DNA from: JAWKOK01 sp963848115
Lineage (GTDB): Bacteria > Chloroflexota > Anaerolineae > Caldilineales > Caldilineaceae
Assembly (NCBI GenBank): GCA_963848115.1
Contig: CAWKCP010000005.1
Coordinates: 310,001-374,000 of the forward strand
DNA length: 64,000 bases
Direction of reading: 5' to 3'
Position 1 is the first letter of the stretch; every line of letters begins with the position of its first letter. Shown here piece after piece: positions 17,375-26,313 of the stretch. Made by a program: the position numbers and the translations under genes. The notes below the pieces were generated by a model. The model worked only from the letters and a program-made list of their open reading frames with translations. It did no database searches and was not told the origin of the DNA.

Positions 17375-20077
17375 ATGGCCAAACAGAAGACAGTTCCGTT
17401 CGACCAACAACTGAAACAAGCGCTGAAGTACTACAACGATCCGGACCGCCTGGCAACAGACTCTGTGCTAGCCACTGCCTACTTCCTCGGCTGGGCCAAC
17501 GATGCCAGATCAAAAACCTTGGCAGCCGAACGCGGCGACAACGAATTGCATTGGGGAAAGATCCTGTGCCAGGCCATGTTGGACGCGGCGGACGGGCTTT
17601 GGGGCGAGAGTCCGCCGCGTAGCCGTGAAGAGATCGAAGAAGCCTGGGCAAACATTCTTCAGGCCCCGGGCGCGCCGCGCTACAACTACTTAATTCTGGA
17701 ACTGCGCTACTTCCGTCGTTTTTTTCAGCCGCGCTCGCTGCAACAGCTCTGGGAAGAGTTTTTGGGACAGTCGCGTGCCGAATTCTACCGAGATGTCGAC
17801 CGCGCCATCGAGGCGCTGGGAGACTCACTCCTTCGCCACTTGCGGCCAGGCGCCCGCCAAGAGCGTCCACCATCGGCAGCGACCTCCCATGGACGAGCTG
17901 CGCTGCAGGACCGCATCCAGGATGCGCTACGTGATGGGAAAAGCGTCGCCCTGAGCGGTTTGAGCGGCATCGGCAAAACAAGCCTTGCCGCCAGCATCGT
18001 AGACGAGTGGTCCTCTGCTACGATTCTCTGGTTCACGGTACGGCCCGAACTCAACGATGGCCTGTACCAGTTCCTGTTCACCATTGGCGGATTTCTGCAC
18101 CAAAACGGTCAGGATCGGCTCTGGCGAGCGCTGGCAGCCAGCAAGGGACAGTTGGAAGATCCAGCCTTGCTCCTGACTCTGGTCCAGAGCGATTTTACCC
18201 GACTTGCGGCCCGGCGTCCACTTCTGATTCTGGACGAAGTCGATCTGTGGAGCGACAGTGAAGGCGGCTACAGAGCGCTGCAAGAATTCATTGCCGGCTT
18301 GCAGGAAGTGACGCCGATGCTGATGGTGGGACAGCGAGTCGGGCTGGCTGCGCACACCTACATGACGCTCACCGGCCTGGATGACGACACTGTCGATCAG
18401 CTATTTCAAGAGCAGCAGATTCGGCTCACAGCCGACGGGATAAGAGACGTGCAGAACGCCACCGGCGGCAACCCGCGGCTGCTCTGGCTTTGCATGGACC
18501 TGCTACACCGCGGCGAATCACTGGAGAGCATTCTCGGCGAACGGGCAGAGGGTGTCCACTCGTTCGATAGCTTTCTCAATCTATTGTGGTTGCGCCTCGG
18601 TAAAGAGGAGCGGGAGGCCATGCATGCGCTTTGCGTCTATCCTGCGCCGGCGCCGGGCGGGTTTTGGTCGGCTAAAGTATTGGAGGCGTTGGCAACACGC
18701 CACCTGCTCTATCAGGACGACACGGGCAGTGTATCGCTCTTGCCCTCCGTCCGCACCGTGCTCTACCGTACACTCTCAGCCGAACAGCGCGAGCGCCTGC
18801 ATCAACAGGCGGCCGGCATCAGCGCAGCACTGGGCGATTACACCATGGCAGCCTACCATTTCCAGAAGGCCGACCAGCCCGAGCTGGCCGTCAAGATCTG
18901 GTATCCCCATCGCAGCCAAGAGATCGAGCGAGGCGGCGCAGCGATGGCCGCGGTCATCTTCAACAACGTCTCAGGCGCGCGATTGAGCCGCAAGGTTCGG
19001 CTTACGCTCGACGTGCTACGCGCCGAGCTCTTCCAACTGAGCGGCGATCTTCGTTCCGGACTCGACACGCTGGGACAGACCGACTGGCGCAGCCAGGAGC
19101 CGAGCGAGTTGGCGATGGAAGCCCAGCGTCTGAGCGGCGACTTTGAGGATGCTTTGGGGCAGTTTGACCATGCACTGGCGAGCTATGCCGATAGCCTGGC
19201 CATCGCTGCACGGCTGCAACAACGGATGGTGGAGTTGCAGGTACGAAGAGGCATGGTGCATGTACGCCAACGCCAGATCGGACATGCACAACGGGCAGTT
19301 CAGCAGGCCCGTTGTCAGACCGAGTATTTTCAGGGCCTGGTCCTGGAGGAGCAAGGCGATCTTTCATCGGCGGAACGTCACTACAGTACAGCACTTGAAC
19401 TGGCCGAAGCGTTAGGCGACGATGTCAGTTTGGCGGAGATCAACCGATGCTTGAGTAATCTCTTCGGTCGCCGCGGGGAGTTGGAGAAAGCGCTTCAACA
19501 TGCCGATCAGTCCATCGCCTACTATCAACAGATCGGCGACCTCGTGAAAGTCGCCTTGATTCGCAGCAACATGGCGGCCAACTATCTGGATGCCGGTCGC
19601 TATTCCGACGTCTTGGCAACGGGGAAACCCGCATTCGATTTCTATCAGCAGATCAGCCACACCCACGGAACCGCCGCCACTGCCTGCAATCTGGCGGAAG
19701 CCTCCTTCGAGCTAGGTGACGAAGCTGAAGCTGAACGCTATGTCCGTGTCGCAATCGAACAGGAAGAGCCGATGGCCCTGCCCTATGCGCTCTATACCTT
19801 GGCCCTGGTCCGCCATGCCCAGGAACGTTCCGAGGACGCGCAGGACCTCTTGCACCAATGTTGTTCACGCGCCAAGGAGAACGAGGACATCTTCATTGAA
19901 GGCTACGCCCGGCTGAAGCTGGCCGAGATCCTCCAATCCGGGCCGGCTCCAGCGGAGAAGAATGAAGCCGCCGCCCGCGCTGCGGATATCTTCAAGCGTC
20001 TTGGCCTGCCTGAGATGGTCCATGCCGCCGAGAATCTGGCGGAGAACCAAGTGGGGACTGGCCACTCCCTGCAATAA
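17375..20077 (+). CDS. STAND-type ATPase with C-terminal TPR-like repeats
   Basis: A 900-residue protein in three parts. Residues 1-170 form an alpha-helical domain (notable segment ELRYFRRFFQPRSLQQLW) that I cannot assign. Residues 180-460 are a STAND/AP-ATPase-like module with Walker A GLSGIGKTSLA near 193 and Walker B LLILDEVDLW near 282. From about residue 470 the protein is helical, with TPR-like pairs rich in alanine and tyrosine through to the end (for example FGRRGELEKALQHADQSIAYY). Such proteins bind ligands through the repeats and signal by oligomerising; MalT/AfsR-type regulators and some defence proteins share the plan. No DNA-binding or nuclease domain is visible, so the output is unknown. 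The gene stands alone. Confidence 0.75.
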   Translation: MAKQKTVPFDQQLKQALKYYNDPDRLATDSVLATAYFLGWANDARSKTLAAERGDNELHWGKILCQAMLDAADGLWGESPPRSREEIEEAWANILQAPGAPRYNYLILELRYFRRFFQPRSLQQLWEEFLGQSRAEFYRDVDRAIEALGDSLLRHLRPGARQERPPSAATSHGRAALQDRIQDALRDGKSVALSGLSGIGKTSLAASIVDEWSSATILWFTVRPELNDGLYQFLFTIGGFLHQNGQDRLWRALAASKGQLEDPALLLTLVQSDFTRLAARRPLLILDEVDLWSDSEGGYRALQEFIAGLQEVTPMLMVGQRVGLAAHTYMTLTGLDDDTVDQLFQEQQIRLTADGIRDVQNATGGNPRLLWLCMDLLHRGESLESILGERAEGVHSFDSFLNLLWLRLGKEEREAMHALCVYPAPAPGGFWSAKVLEALATRHLLYQDDTGSVSLLPSVRTVLYRTLSAEQRERLHQQAAGISAALGDYTMAAYHFQKADQPELAVKIWYPHRSQEIERGGAAMAAVIFNNVSGARLSRKVRLTLDVLRAELFQLSGDLRSGLDTLGQTDWRSQEPSELAMEAQRLSGDFEDALGQFDHALASYADSLAIAARLQQRMVELQVRRGMVHVRQRQIGHAQRAVQQARCQTEYFQGLVLEEQGDLSSAERHYSTALELAEALGDDVSLAEINRCLSNLFGRRGELEKALQHADQSIAYYQQIGDLVKVALIRSNMAANYLDAGRYSDVLATGKPAFDFYQQISHTHGTAATACNLAEASFELGDEAEAERYVRVAIEQEEPMALPYALYTLALVRHAQERSEDAQDLLHQCCSRAKENEDIFIEGYARLKLAEILQSGPAPAEKNEAAARAADIFKRLGLPEMVHAAENLAENQVGTGHSLQ

Positions 20078-20096
20078 TGCAGAATTTGGCTATCCA

Positions 20097-20125
20097 TTTA
20101 CGCGCGATCGTTCTTGCGCTACAAT
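20097..20125 (+). promoter_or_regulatory. Probable promoter of the hexosaminidase gene
   Basis: TTTACG at 20097-20102, 17-base spacer, TACAAT at 20120-20125; start expected near 20132, about 38 bases before the ATG. Confidence 0.45.
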
Positions 20126-20169
20126 AAGGAGTACCAGTTGCAATAATCCTATGATCAAAGGAGATCACC

Positions 20170-21741
20170 ATGCCCAAGCGAATCTCAATCATTCCGGCCC
20201 CGGCTACACTGGTCGAAAATGCAGGAGAGTTTGTTCTCAACGCCGACACCATCATCGACCCTGATTCTCCAAGCCGCCAAACGGCAGAAATAGTGGCTGC
20301 GACTCTACGCCCGCCTATGGGATACGATCTGTCGATTCAGTCTGATAGTCGTGCCGAGAACGTACTCCGTATGCGTATCGCCGACGACCTGAACCATTTA
20401 GGTGATGAGGGCTATGTCCTCGATGTCAGACCGTCGGCTGTCGACCTACGTGCGCCGACCGAAGCGGGCCTATTCTACGCCTGCCAAACGCTGCTGCAGC
20501 TCTTGCCACCGACCGTCCTAGGTCATCGCAGTGATGACGGGGGTGATGACGGCGCTGCATCGGCAGGCTGGTCGATACCGTGTGCTCATATCGAGGACCA
20601 GCCTCGATTCAGCTGGCGTGGGGCCATGCTCGACGTCGGGCGACACTTTATGCCCAAGGAATTTGTCCTGAAGTTCATCGATCTGTTGGCCCTGCATAAG
20701 ATGAACCGTTTTCACTGGCACTTGACTGAAGATCAAGGCTGGCGGATCGAGATCAAGCGCTATCCGCGGTTGACGACCCATGGCTCGATGCGGCCCTATA
20801 CGCTGGTCGGACACTACGCGGATTGGCCCCACCGATTTGACGATCTGCCTCACGGCGGCATCTACACCCAGGAGGAGATTCGCGAGGTTGTCGCCTATGC
20901 CCAAGCCCGCCACATCACCATCGTGCCTGAGATCGACATGCCCGGTCACATGGATGCAGCCATCAGCGCCTACCCGGCGCTGGGCAATCTGCCCATGCTG
21001 ATCCAACCTCGATGTATCTGGGGAATCAGTCAACACATCCTGAATCCTCAGCAATCAACCGTCGAGTTCATGCAGGGCGTCCTCGAGGAGGTCATGGAGC
21101 TGTTCCCCGGTGAGTTCATCCACGTGGGCGGCGATGAAGCGCTCAAGCGCGAGTGGGAGGAGAGCCGCGCAGTCCAGGATCGCATGGCTGAGCTGGGCCT
21201 ATCCGGTGTTGACGAGTTGCAGAGCTGGTTCATCCGACAGATGGACGACTTTATCACCCGGAAGGGACGGCGCCTGATCGGCTGGGATGAGATTCTGGAG
21301 GGTGGCCTGGCCCCGGGCGCCTCAGTCATGTCCTGGCGCGGCATGGAGGGCGGCATTGCTGCGGCACGTGCTCATCACGATGTGGTCATGGCGCCGACAG
21401 CCTGGACCTACTTTGACTATTGCCAGGGTGACCCGGCCACCGAACCGCTCAATATCGGCAACAGCATTCCTCTCTCCAAAGCCTATGCGTTTGAGCCAGT
21501 CCCGGTTGGACTGACGGCGGAAGAAGCGAGACATATCATGGGCGGTCAGTGCCAGTTGTGGACTGAATACATGCCCACGAATCGAGAAGTCGAATATATG
21601 GCCTTCCCTCGTCTTTGCGCCACGGCAGAAGCTGTTTGGTCACAAAGCCAGCGTCGATCCTACGACGATTTCGTAGACCGGCTGCAAACTCACGTGCAGC
21701 GGCTTGATGAATTGGAAGTCAACTACCGACCGCTAGACTAA
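20170..21741 (+). CDS. Beta-N-acetylhexosaminidase, GH20 family
   Basis: A 523-residue enzyme of glycoside hydrolase family 20. An N-terminal alpha/beta domain (about 1-135) precedes the catalytic barrel, which begins at RGAMLDVGRHFMP, continues with KMNRFHWHLTEDQGWRIEIK and EIDMPGHMDAA, and carries the catalytic pair D322-E323 in HVGGDE. A tryptophan-rich end (MSWRGMEGG, QLWTEYM) completes the substrate pocket. It removes terminal N-acetylhexosamine residues from chitin-like or peptidoglycan-derived glycans. No signal peptide is present, so it probably acts in the cytoplasm on imported fragments. AAGGAG precedes ATG 20170. A repeat also found at 16218-16271 follows its stop directly. Confidence 0.92.
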   Translation: MPKRISIIPAPATLVENAGEFVLNADTIIDPDSPSRQTAEIVAATLRPPMGYDLSIQSDSRAENVLRMRIADDLNHLGDEGYVLDVRPSAVDLRAPTEAGLFYACQTLLQLLPPTVLGHRSDDGGDDGAASAGWSIPCAHIEDQPRFSWRGAMLDVGRHFMPKEFVLKFIDLLALHKMNRFHWHLTEDQGWRIEIKRYPRLTTHGSMRPYTLVGHYADWPHRFDDLPHGGIYTQEEIREVVAYAQARHITIVPEIDMPGHMDAAISAYPALGNLPMLIQPRCIWGISQHILNPQQSTVEFMQGVLEEVMELFPGEFIHVGGDEALKREWEESRAVQDRMAELGLSGVDELQSWFIRQMDDFITRKGRRLIGWDEILEGGLAPGASVMSWRGMEGGIAAARAHHDVVMAPTAWTYFDYCQGDPATEPLNIGNSIPLSKAYAFEPVPVGLTAEEARHIMGGQCQLWTEYMPTNREVEYMAFPRLCATAEAVWSQSQRRSYDDFVDRLQTHVQRLDELEVNYRPLD

Positions 21742-21785
21742 GGCCATTCCAGAGAGACAGATAACCGTTGCAAGGAAATCTTTGC
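21739..21785 (+). repeat. Post-stop repeat element, copy 2
   Basis: Starts at the TAA stop of the hexosaminidase gene and matches the minus-strand copy at 16218-16271: TAAGGCCATTCCAGAGAGA, a short variable spacer, then CGTTGCAAGGAAATCTTTG. A small hairpin (GCAAGG, AAAT loop, CTTTGC) closes the element. The next gene starts about 65 bases further. Confidence 0.7.
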
Positions 21786-21851
21786 CTGAGAGAAGTCTAT
21801 TGCTGGCGATCTGGTTCAGATCGACCCGGCAGCACCGGAGGAGGAGAAACA

Positions 21852-23447
21852 ATGAAGTCAGCCGTCGAACGTCGCATCAGTGACTGGGTAGACCACTACA
21901 ACATGCAGATCAAGTCGCTTGACGACCGGCCGGACAATCCCGATCCGGACAGCGATGTCGTGTATCTGATCAAGGATGTATTCACGACCATGAATGGCTC
22001 CTGGGAGCTATCGGACGAGCCGGGATCTGTGCCCCAATGGGCCAGAGATGACTATCTGAAACCGGAATTCCTAGAAGCCGGCGCCGATCACCACCTCTTC
22101 GCTGCGGTCATCGATCTGGACGGCGAGTTTGTCAAGAACCAGCCCGTCTCCTACTGGTCTGACGGCTTCGACCGGCTCGGCGATCCAGGCTATGACGGAT
22201 ATGTGGATGAACAGACCAAGGAGAGCTCAAGCTGGGCCAACATGTTTATGGCCGGCGGCAGTTCCTTTGTGCCGGAACGGGGCGAATCAGGTCCTTGGTG
22301 CTGGGCGCCGGGCGGTGCGTCAGAGGTGATGTGTGGGGGCGGACTCCCTGCCAACCATCACCTCTCCACATTCGTTGTCTGGCAGGCCGTCAAGCGTGAC
22401 GACCTGGAGGGGGAGATCGGCGAAGAGGTCACAGATCCTGAGGAAGGCGAGACGACCGATCCCGAAGAAGGTGAGGTCACAGATCCTGAGGAAGGTGAGA
22501 CGACCGATCCGGGGGAGGAGATTGTTCTACCCTTTGAACGGCGCATCAGTCCCTGGGTCGAGCAGTTCAATCTATCGATTCAGGGATTGGACCAGGTCAC
22601 CATTCCGGACGATGCCGAAGTCGTCTACATGGTGAAAGATATCTTCACGACCCATAACGGTTCATGGGAACCGGCGGATGACTATGGATCCGTCCCCCAA
22701 TGGGCACGCAACGAATACCTGAAACCCTTTGGAGCGCCCGATTACTTCGATGATGCCGGGGCCGATCATCACCTCTTTGCCGCGGTGTACGGCTTGGATG
22801 GCGAACTCATGCGTCTCAAGGATGTACTCTACTGGTCGGACGGATTTGAGTCGCTCAGCGACCCCGCCTACACAGGATTTGTCGAGCGAGAGACAAAAGA
22901 GCATTCAGGATGGATCAACATCCCCATCGGTCCGGGAAGCAGCTACGTGCCTGAACGAGGCGAATCAGGCCCATGGTGTTGGATGCCGGTCGGCGGCAGC
23001 GAAGTCGTCTGCGGCGGCGGCCTGCCGGCCAAGAATCATATCTCCACGTTTGTTGTTTGGCAGGCCGTCAGGCGAGAAGATCTTGAGCTGCCGGACAAGC
23101 CTGAAAAGCCGGAAACGGGCGGCTTCAACATCTATATGCCCTTCGTGGCGAGTGCACCTGCACAACCGTCCGCAACGACGGATCCGGCCCCAACGCTCCC
23201 CGAACCCAGCGAGGGCGACTCAGCCGGATCAGCCCAACCGGCGCGGGTGCGCCAGTCGGCATGGCGCAAACTGGGCATCGACAGTTCGAGCAACTCAGAT
23301 CTAGCCGTATATGCCCGTACCAATAACCTGGGCAGCCCCGTTACCGAGGAATTCGAGTCAGACGGTTATCGAGCACAGGGATTCCAATTCGGCATTGTCT
23401 ACCAGAATCCTGCCGATCCTGCGAAGCTCCAGCATATGGCCTGGTAG
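21852..23447 (+). CDS. Two-repeat protein with acidic linker and LGFP-like tail
   Basis: A 531-residue protein built from two closely similar domains of about 175 residues (near 5-180 and 220-395). Each has a conserved V-Y-x-x-K-D-x-F-T-T core, a GSVPQWAR motif and an ERGESGPWCW segment with two cysteines. The linker repeats D-P-E-E-G-E-x-T four times. After the second domain comes FNIYMPFVAS, like the terminal motif of exported Chloroflexota proteins but here internal. The C-terminus, NNLGSPVTEEF then GYRAQGFQFGIVYQ, resembles LGFP-type cell-wall repeats. No signal peptide is visible from ATG 21852, which has a good GGAGGAG site. A cell-wall association is inferred; the repeated domain is unassigned. 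Confidence 0.6.
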   Translation: MKSAVERRISDWVDHYNMQIKSLDDRPDNPDPDSDVVYLIKDVFTTMNGSWELSDEPGSVPQWARDDYLKPEFLEAGADHHLFAAVIDLDGEFVKNQPVSYWSDGFDRLGDPGYDGYVDEQTKESSSWANMFMAGGSSFVPERGESGPWCWAPGGASEVMCGGGLPANHHLSTFVVWQAVKRDDLEGEIGEEVTDPEEGETTDPEEGEVTDPEEGETTDPGEEIVLPFERRISPWVEQFNLSIQGLDQVTIPDDAEVVYMVKDIFTTHNGSWEPADDYGSVPQWARNEYLKPFGAPDYFDDAGADHHLFAAVYGLDGELMRLKDVLYWSDGFESLSDPAYTGFVERETKEHSGWINIPIGPGSSYVPERGESGPWCWMPVGGSEVVCGGGLPAKNHISTFVVWQAVRREDLELPDKPEKPETGGFNIYMPFVASAPAQPSATTDPAPTLPEPSEGDSAGSAQPARVRQSAWRKLGIDSSSNSDLAVYARTNNLGSPVTEEFESDGYRAQGFQFGIVYQNPADPAKLQHMAW

Positions 23448-23460
23448 CGAAAATCATCAC

Positions 23461-23503
23461 AAAAAAAGGCGGACGCCCCAATCGATGGAGCGTCCGCCTT
23501 TTC
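23461..23503. terminator. Bidirectional terminator between convergent genes
   Basis: A perfect stem of about 13 bp, beginning in an A-tract and ending in TTTT (AAAAGGCGGACGC with its complement), with a 13-base loop. It serves both the plus-strand gene ending at 23447 and the minus-strand gene ending at 23522. Confidence 0.8.
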
Positions 23504-23521
23504 GTTCCAATTCGTTCGTCG

Positions 23522-24508
23522 CTATTCTTCAACCAGTAGCTTCAACAGCAACGGATAGACGTTGTCTACCTGTTGATCCGGCTGGGTAGGATCGATGTAG
23601 TCATGGGGCAACAGCAGATCACTGGGTAGATCATGGATCGCTACAGTCCCACCATGGGACTTCCACGCCTCGACGACTTCTGCGGTAAACCCTTGATCGA
23701 CCACCTCATCCGCCGGGTTGTTCACGATCACGATTGAACGTGCTGCCGGCCTAGCCCGTTGCGCCTCATACGCGATAATCTGTCCCAATCGAAGAATCGT
23801 AGCCACGCCCCTGGACGCAAACCGCGGATACTGATGCTCCCTCCCCGGCAGCGGCCCACGAAGAGCAGGGTTCCACCAGACGAAAAAATTGGGGAGTATG
23901 TTTAGCAGGTTAGAGAGGGGGCGTTCCCAGCCGCCCGGCGCCAATCGAATACTTAGGGCAGGCGACAGTGCAAAAACACGGTCGACTTCGGGTCGGTTCT
24001 GCGCCACCCAGGTCGATAGCGAACCGCCAAGAGAGAGGCCACACACGGTGACGTCCTTGCCCAAGCCGCAGACAATATCGACGGCTTCATCCGCCAACGC
24101 GAATAGGGCTTCAACGCTCAGCCCACCGTGGTCATCGGCCATGGGATCGAGACCATGGTGTGGGAAGCGGGGAATCAACACAGTATGGCCTGCGGCATGT
24201 AGTTGCCGGCCTAGATCTAGAAACTGGTATGGACAGTTGGTAAAGCCATGGAGCAAGAGGGTCACGTGCTCGGTCTTTCGGCCATGTTCGAGCAGCAGCG
24301 TTCGACAGCGAGCATTGACTCGCTGGTCATCCTGGGCCTGCAGCGCTTTCAAACGAGCAAACGCTTCGTCGTATGTGGTCGTGGGTTGGGGATCACGGAC
24401 CGTTCTTGGCAGGCGAATCCGAAATAGGTGGTAGACGCCGACAGCCGCGCAGAGGCCGGCGATGACAATGACCGGCAAAGAGAAGGTGCGCTTAACCAAA
24501 TCGAACAT
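23522..24508 (-). CDS. Membrane-anchored alpha/beta hydrolase
   Basis: A 328-residue protein with one N-terminal membrane helix (VKRTFSLPVIVIAGLCAAVG) and then an alpha/beta-hydrolase fold. The oxyanion region is LLLHGFTNCP near residue 95, the nucleophile elbow is CGLSLGGS near 163, and candidate acid and histidine residues lie in NNPADEVVD and PHDYIDP near the end. It resembles carboxylesterases and monoglyceride-lipase-like enzymes. The start at 24508 lies one base past the stop of the upstream LCP gene, so the two are probably translated together. That pairing suggests a role at the cell envelope, but the substrate is unknown. Confidence 0.8.
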   Translation of the reverse strand: MFDLVKRTFSLPVIVIAGLCAAVGVYHLFRIRLPRTVRDPQPTTTYDEAFARLKALQAQDDQRVNARCRTLLLEHGRKTEHVTLLLHGFTNCPYQFLDLGRQLHAAGHTVLIPRFPHHGLDPMADDHGGLSVEALFALADEAVDIVCGLGKDVTVCGLSLGGSLSTWVAQNRPEVDRVFALSPALSIRLAPGGWERPLSNLLNILPNFFVWWNPALRGPLPGREHQYPRFASRGVATILRLGQIIAYEAQRARPAARSIVIVNNPADEVVDQGFTAEVVEAWKSHGGTVAIHDLPSDLLLPHDYIDPTQPDQQVDNVYPLLLKLLVEE

Positions 24509-24509
24509 G

Positions 24510-25928
24510 CTACTTGAGCTTATCCAAGAAATCTTCACCGACCACGATGCGCATGTCGATGGGCGCCGCTGAATCCAGACCGGCCAGGCGGGTAAGCTGA
24601 GGGTCCAGCAACAGATCGCCGCTCACCCTGTCCACAAGCTTGTCGGGAACGCCGTAGTTGACTATCAGCGTATGGCCGTAATCGCTACGGTCGGCATCGC
24701 CAATAGCGACAACCTGCCATCCCTGAGCCTGCAAAAGATCACGCGTTCGAGCGGCCACGCCGGGCTGATCGGTGCCATTCAGAACCTCGATCCGGACCCA
24801 ATCCAAGTTATCAGAACCAGCCGATGCCACGCCCGGCGCCGCAGGCTTGAAGAACGCATCGAGCGCCACGCGCACTTTGGCGCGATCCGGCAGCAGAATC
24901 CAGGCGCCCTCTTCACTATAGGTCTCTTCACCGTACCGTCCGTCCAGCACCAACTGTCGAATCTCGGTAATGGAATTATCACTAAAATAGTTGGCCAATT
25001 CAAGTTGGGCGGCCATTGGCATATCCGTGTCGATGCTGCTGCGCATTGTGTAGAGCATCCGCGGCGCCTTAGCGAGCAACGTGGGCAGCATGTCAGCTCG
25101 CATCACTTTGTCGACCACAGCGCGAATCAGTTCCTGCTGTCGTCTAGCGCGCCCATAATCGCTATCAACGTTGCGCGTGCGCGCATACTTGAGCGCCGTC
25201 TCCCCATCAAGGTGTTGCCGACCTGCATCCAGATGGAATGTCTGAACACCATAGTCAGCTGTCGGGTATTGCTCATCATGGATCTCCACGGGCAGTACGA
25301 TTTCCACGCCGCCGATTAAATCCATGATCTCAACGAAACCGTCAAAGCTGATGCTCACATAGTACGGAACCGGCTCGCCGATGAAGCTGCTGATTGTGTC
25401 CTTGATCAGCTGAGCGCCACCGCCCGGATAGTTGTTGAATTCGCCCATTCTGTACGCTGTGTTGATCTTGGTGGTGACGCCCATTCCAGGAATCGGCACC
25501 CACAGATCACGCGGTAGTGATAACATGCCGGCTGCGCCAGTCTCCGGATCCAAAGAGATCAGGATCAACGTGTCAGTCAGCGGAGGGCCTTCTTCATCCG
25601 GTCGGGCATCGGTGCCGATCAACAGGATGTTGATGGGATCTGAGTGGCGCGCCGAGGACTCAACCGGCTTGTCCACGGTCGCGACCTCTTCTCCCTGCTC
25701 CGCGACATCAAAGGAAGGCGCGATCTTCACGGCGACCGTATCATCAATAGACCGAAAGGCTGCGGCCCGGAACGCAGCCGCTGAGTCCACGATACGGGCC
25801 TGCGCCCAATCATGCAGCATGGTGCTCGCCGCGCCGGCCACAACCAGGATCGCAACCATATAGATCAGCACAGCAGGCGACGAGTAGTCGTCGTCTGCGT
25901 CTACGCTTTTGTGGGCTATCTCCACCAT
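24510..25928 (-). CDS. LytR-CpsA-Psr (LCP) family glycopolymer ligase with LytR_C domain
   Basis: A 472-residue protein: a short cytoplasmic end, one membrane helix (about residues 20-40), then an extracellular LCP domain beginning NILLIGTDARPDE and continuing through DTLILISLDPE, LSLPRDLWVPIPG and KINTAYRMG to the ALKYARTR arginine motif. A C-terminal LytR_C domain begins VRIEVLNGTDQPG near residue 375. LCP enzymes transfer undecaprenyl-linked glycopolymers to peptidoglycan or protein acceptors. The conserved arginines and aspartates that bind the pyrophosphate lipid appear present. An upstream promoter lies at 26038-26068 and the hydrolase gene follows with a one-base gap. Confidence 0.9.
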   Translation of the reverse strand: MVEIAHKSVDADDDYSSPAVLIYMVAILVVAGAASTMLHDWAQARIVDSAAAFRAAAFRSIDDTVAVKIAPSFDVAEQGEEVATVDKPVESSARHSDPINILLIGTDARPDEEGPPLTDTLILISLDPETGAAGMLSLPRDLWVPIPGMGVTTKINTAYRMGEFNNYPGGGAQLIKDTISSFIGEPVPYYVSISFDGFVEIMDLIGGVEIVLPVEIHDEQYPTADYGVQTFHLDAGRQHLDGETALKYARTRNVDSDYGRARRQQELIRAVVDKVMRADMLPTLLAKAPRMLYTMRSSIDTDMPMAAQLELANYFSDNSITEIRQLVLDGRYGEETYSEEGAWILLPDRAKVRVALDAFFKPAAPGVASAGSDNLDWVRIEVLNGTDQPGVAARTRDLLQAQGWQVVAIGDADRSDYGHTLIVNYGVPDKLVDRVSGDLLLDPQLTRLAGLDSAAPIDMRIVVGEDFLDKLK

Positions 25929-26037
25929 TCGGATGGCTTATGTGATGAAAATTGTGGTCTTCAGCCATTTCTACTATCTTCGGTCGGACCGTCTATACGT
26001 GTCTGATGCAACAATAAATCCTTGTCAACCATCGCCG

Positions 26038-26068
26038 ATTATAGCATAGCCATCCTTCCTACTGGCAA
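26038..26068 (-). promoter_or_regulatory. Promoter of the LCP-hydrolase unit
   Basis: On the minus strand TTGCCA (26068-26063) and TATAAT (26043-26038) are 19 bases apart, with TGC directly before the -10 box. The long spacer is compensated by the extended -10. The leader would be about 100 bases. Confidence 0.5.
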
Positions 26069-26313
26069 CCCCGGCACTGGATAAATCGGCACTGGATACA
26101 TGCGTTCCTTCAGCTGTGAGCAACGTCAGCGAGGACGAATCTGTGCCGCTCGACACAGAAGCCGTTCAGTGCGTGGGGTGAATGTAGGGAGTTGGTCCGG
26201 TACGGCGGCAAACGGTTGGCAGGCGCCGCGCCAACCACATGATGGCCGCAAAGTCAGCGGCTGCCGCCCGCGACTGAACCCATTGTCAACTCGTTTTCAA
26301 TTCGGGACTTCAA
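26069..26313. other. Intergenic stretch between the LCP unit and the PP2C-like gene
   Basis: No supported gene. A tandem 14-base repeat of GGCACTGGATA-type sequence lies near 26073-26100. The remainder is unremarkable and no terminator for the 26314 gene was recognised. Confidence 0.3.

Noticed and set aside
22430..22520. Short tandem repeat that could suggest a CRISPR or minisatellite.
   Set aside because: It is an in-frame coding repeat (acidic linker) without spacers of CRISPR type.
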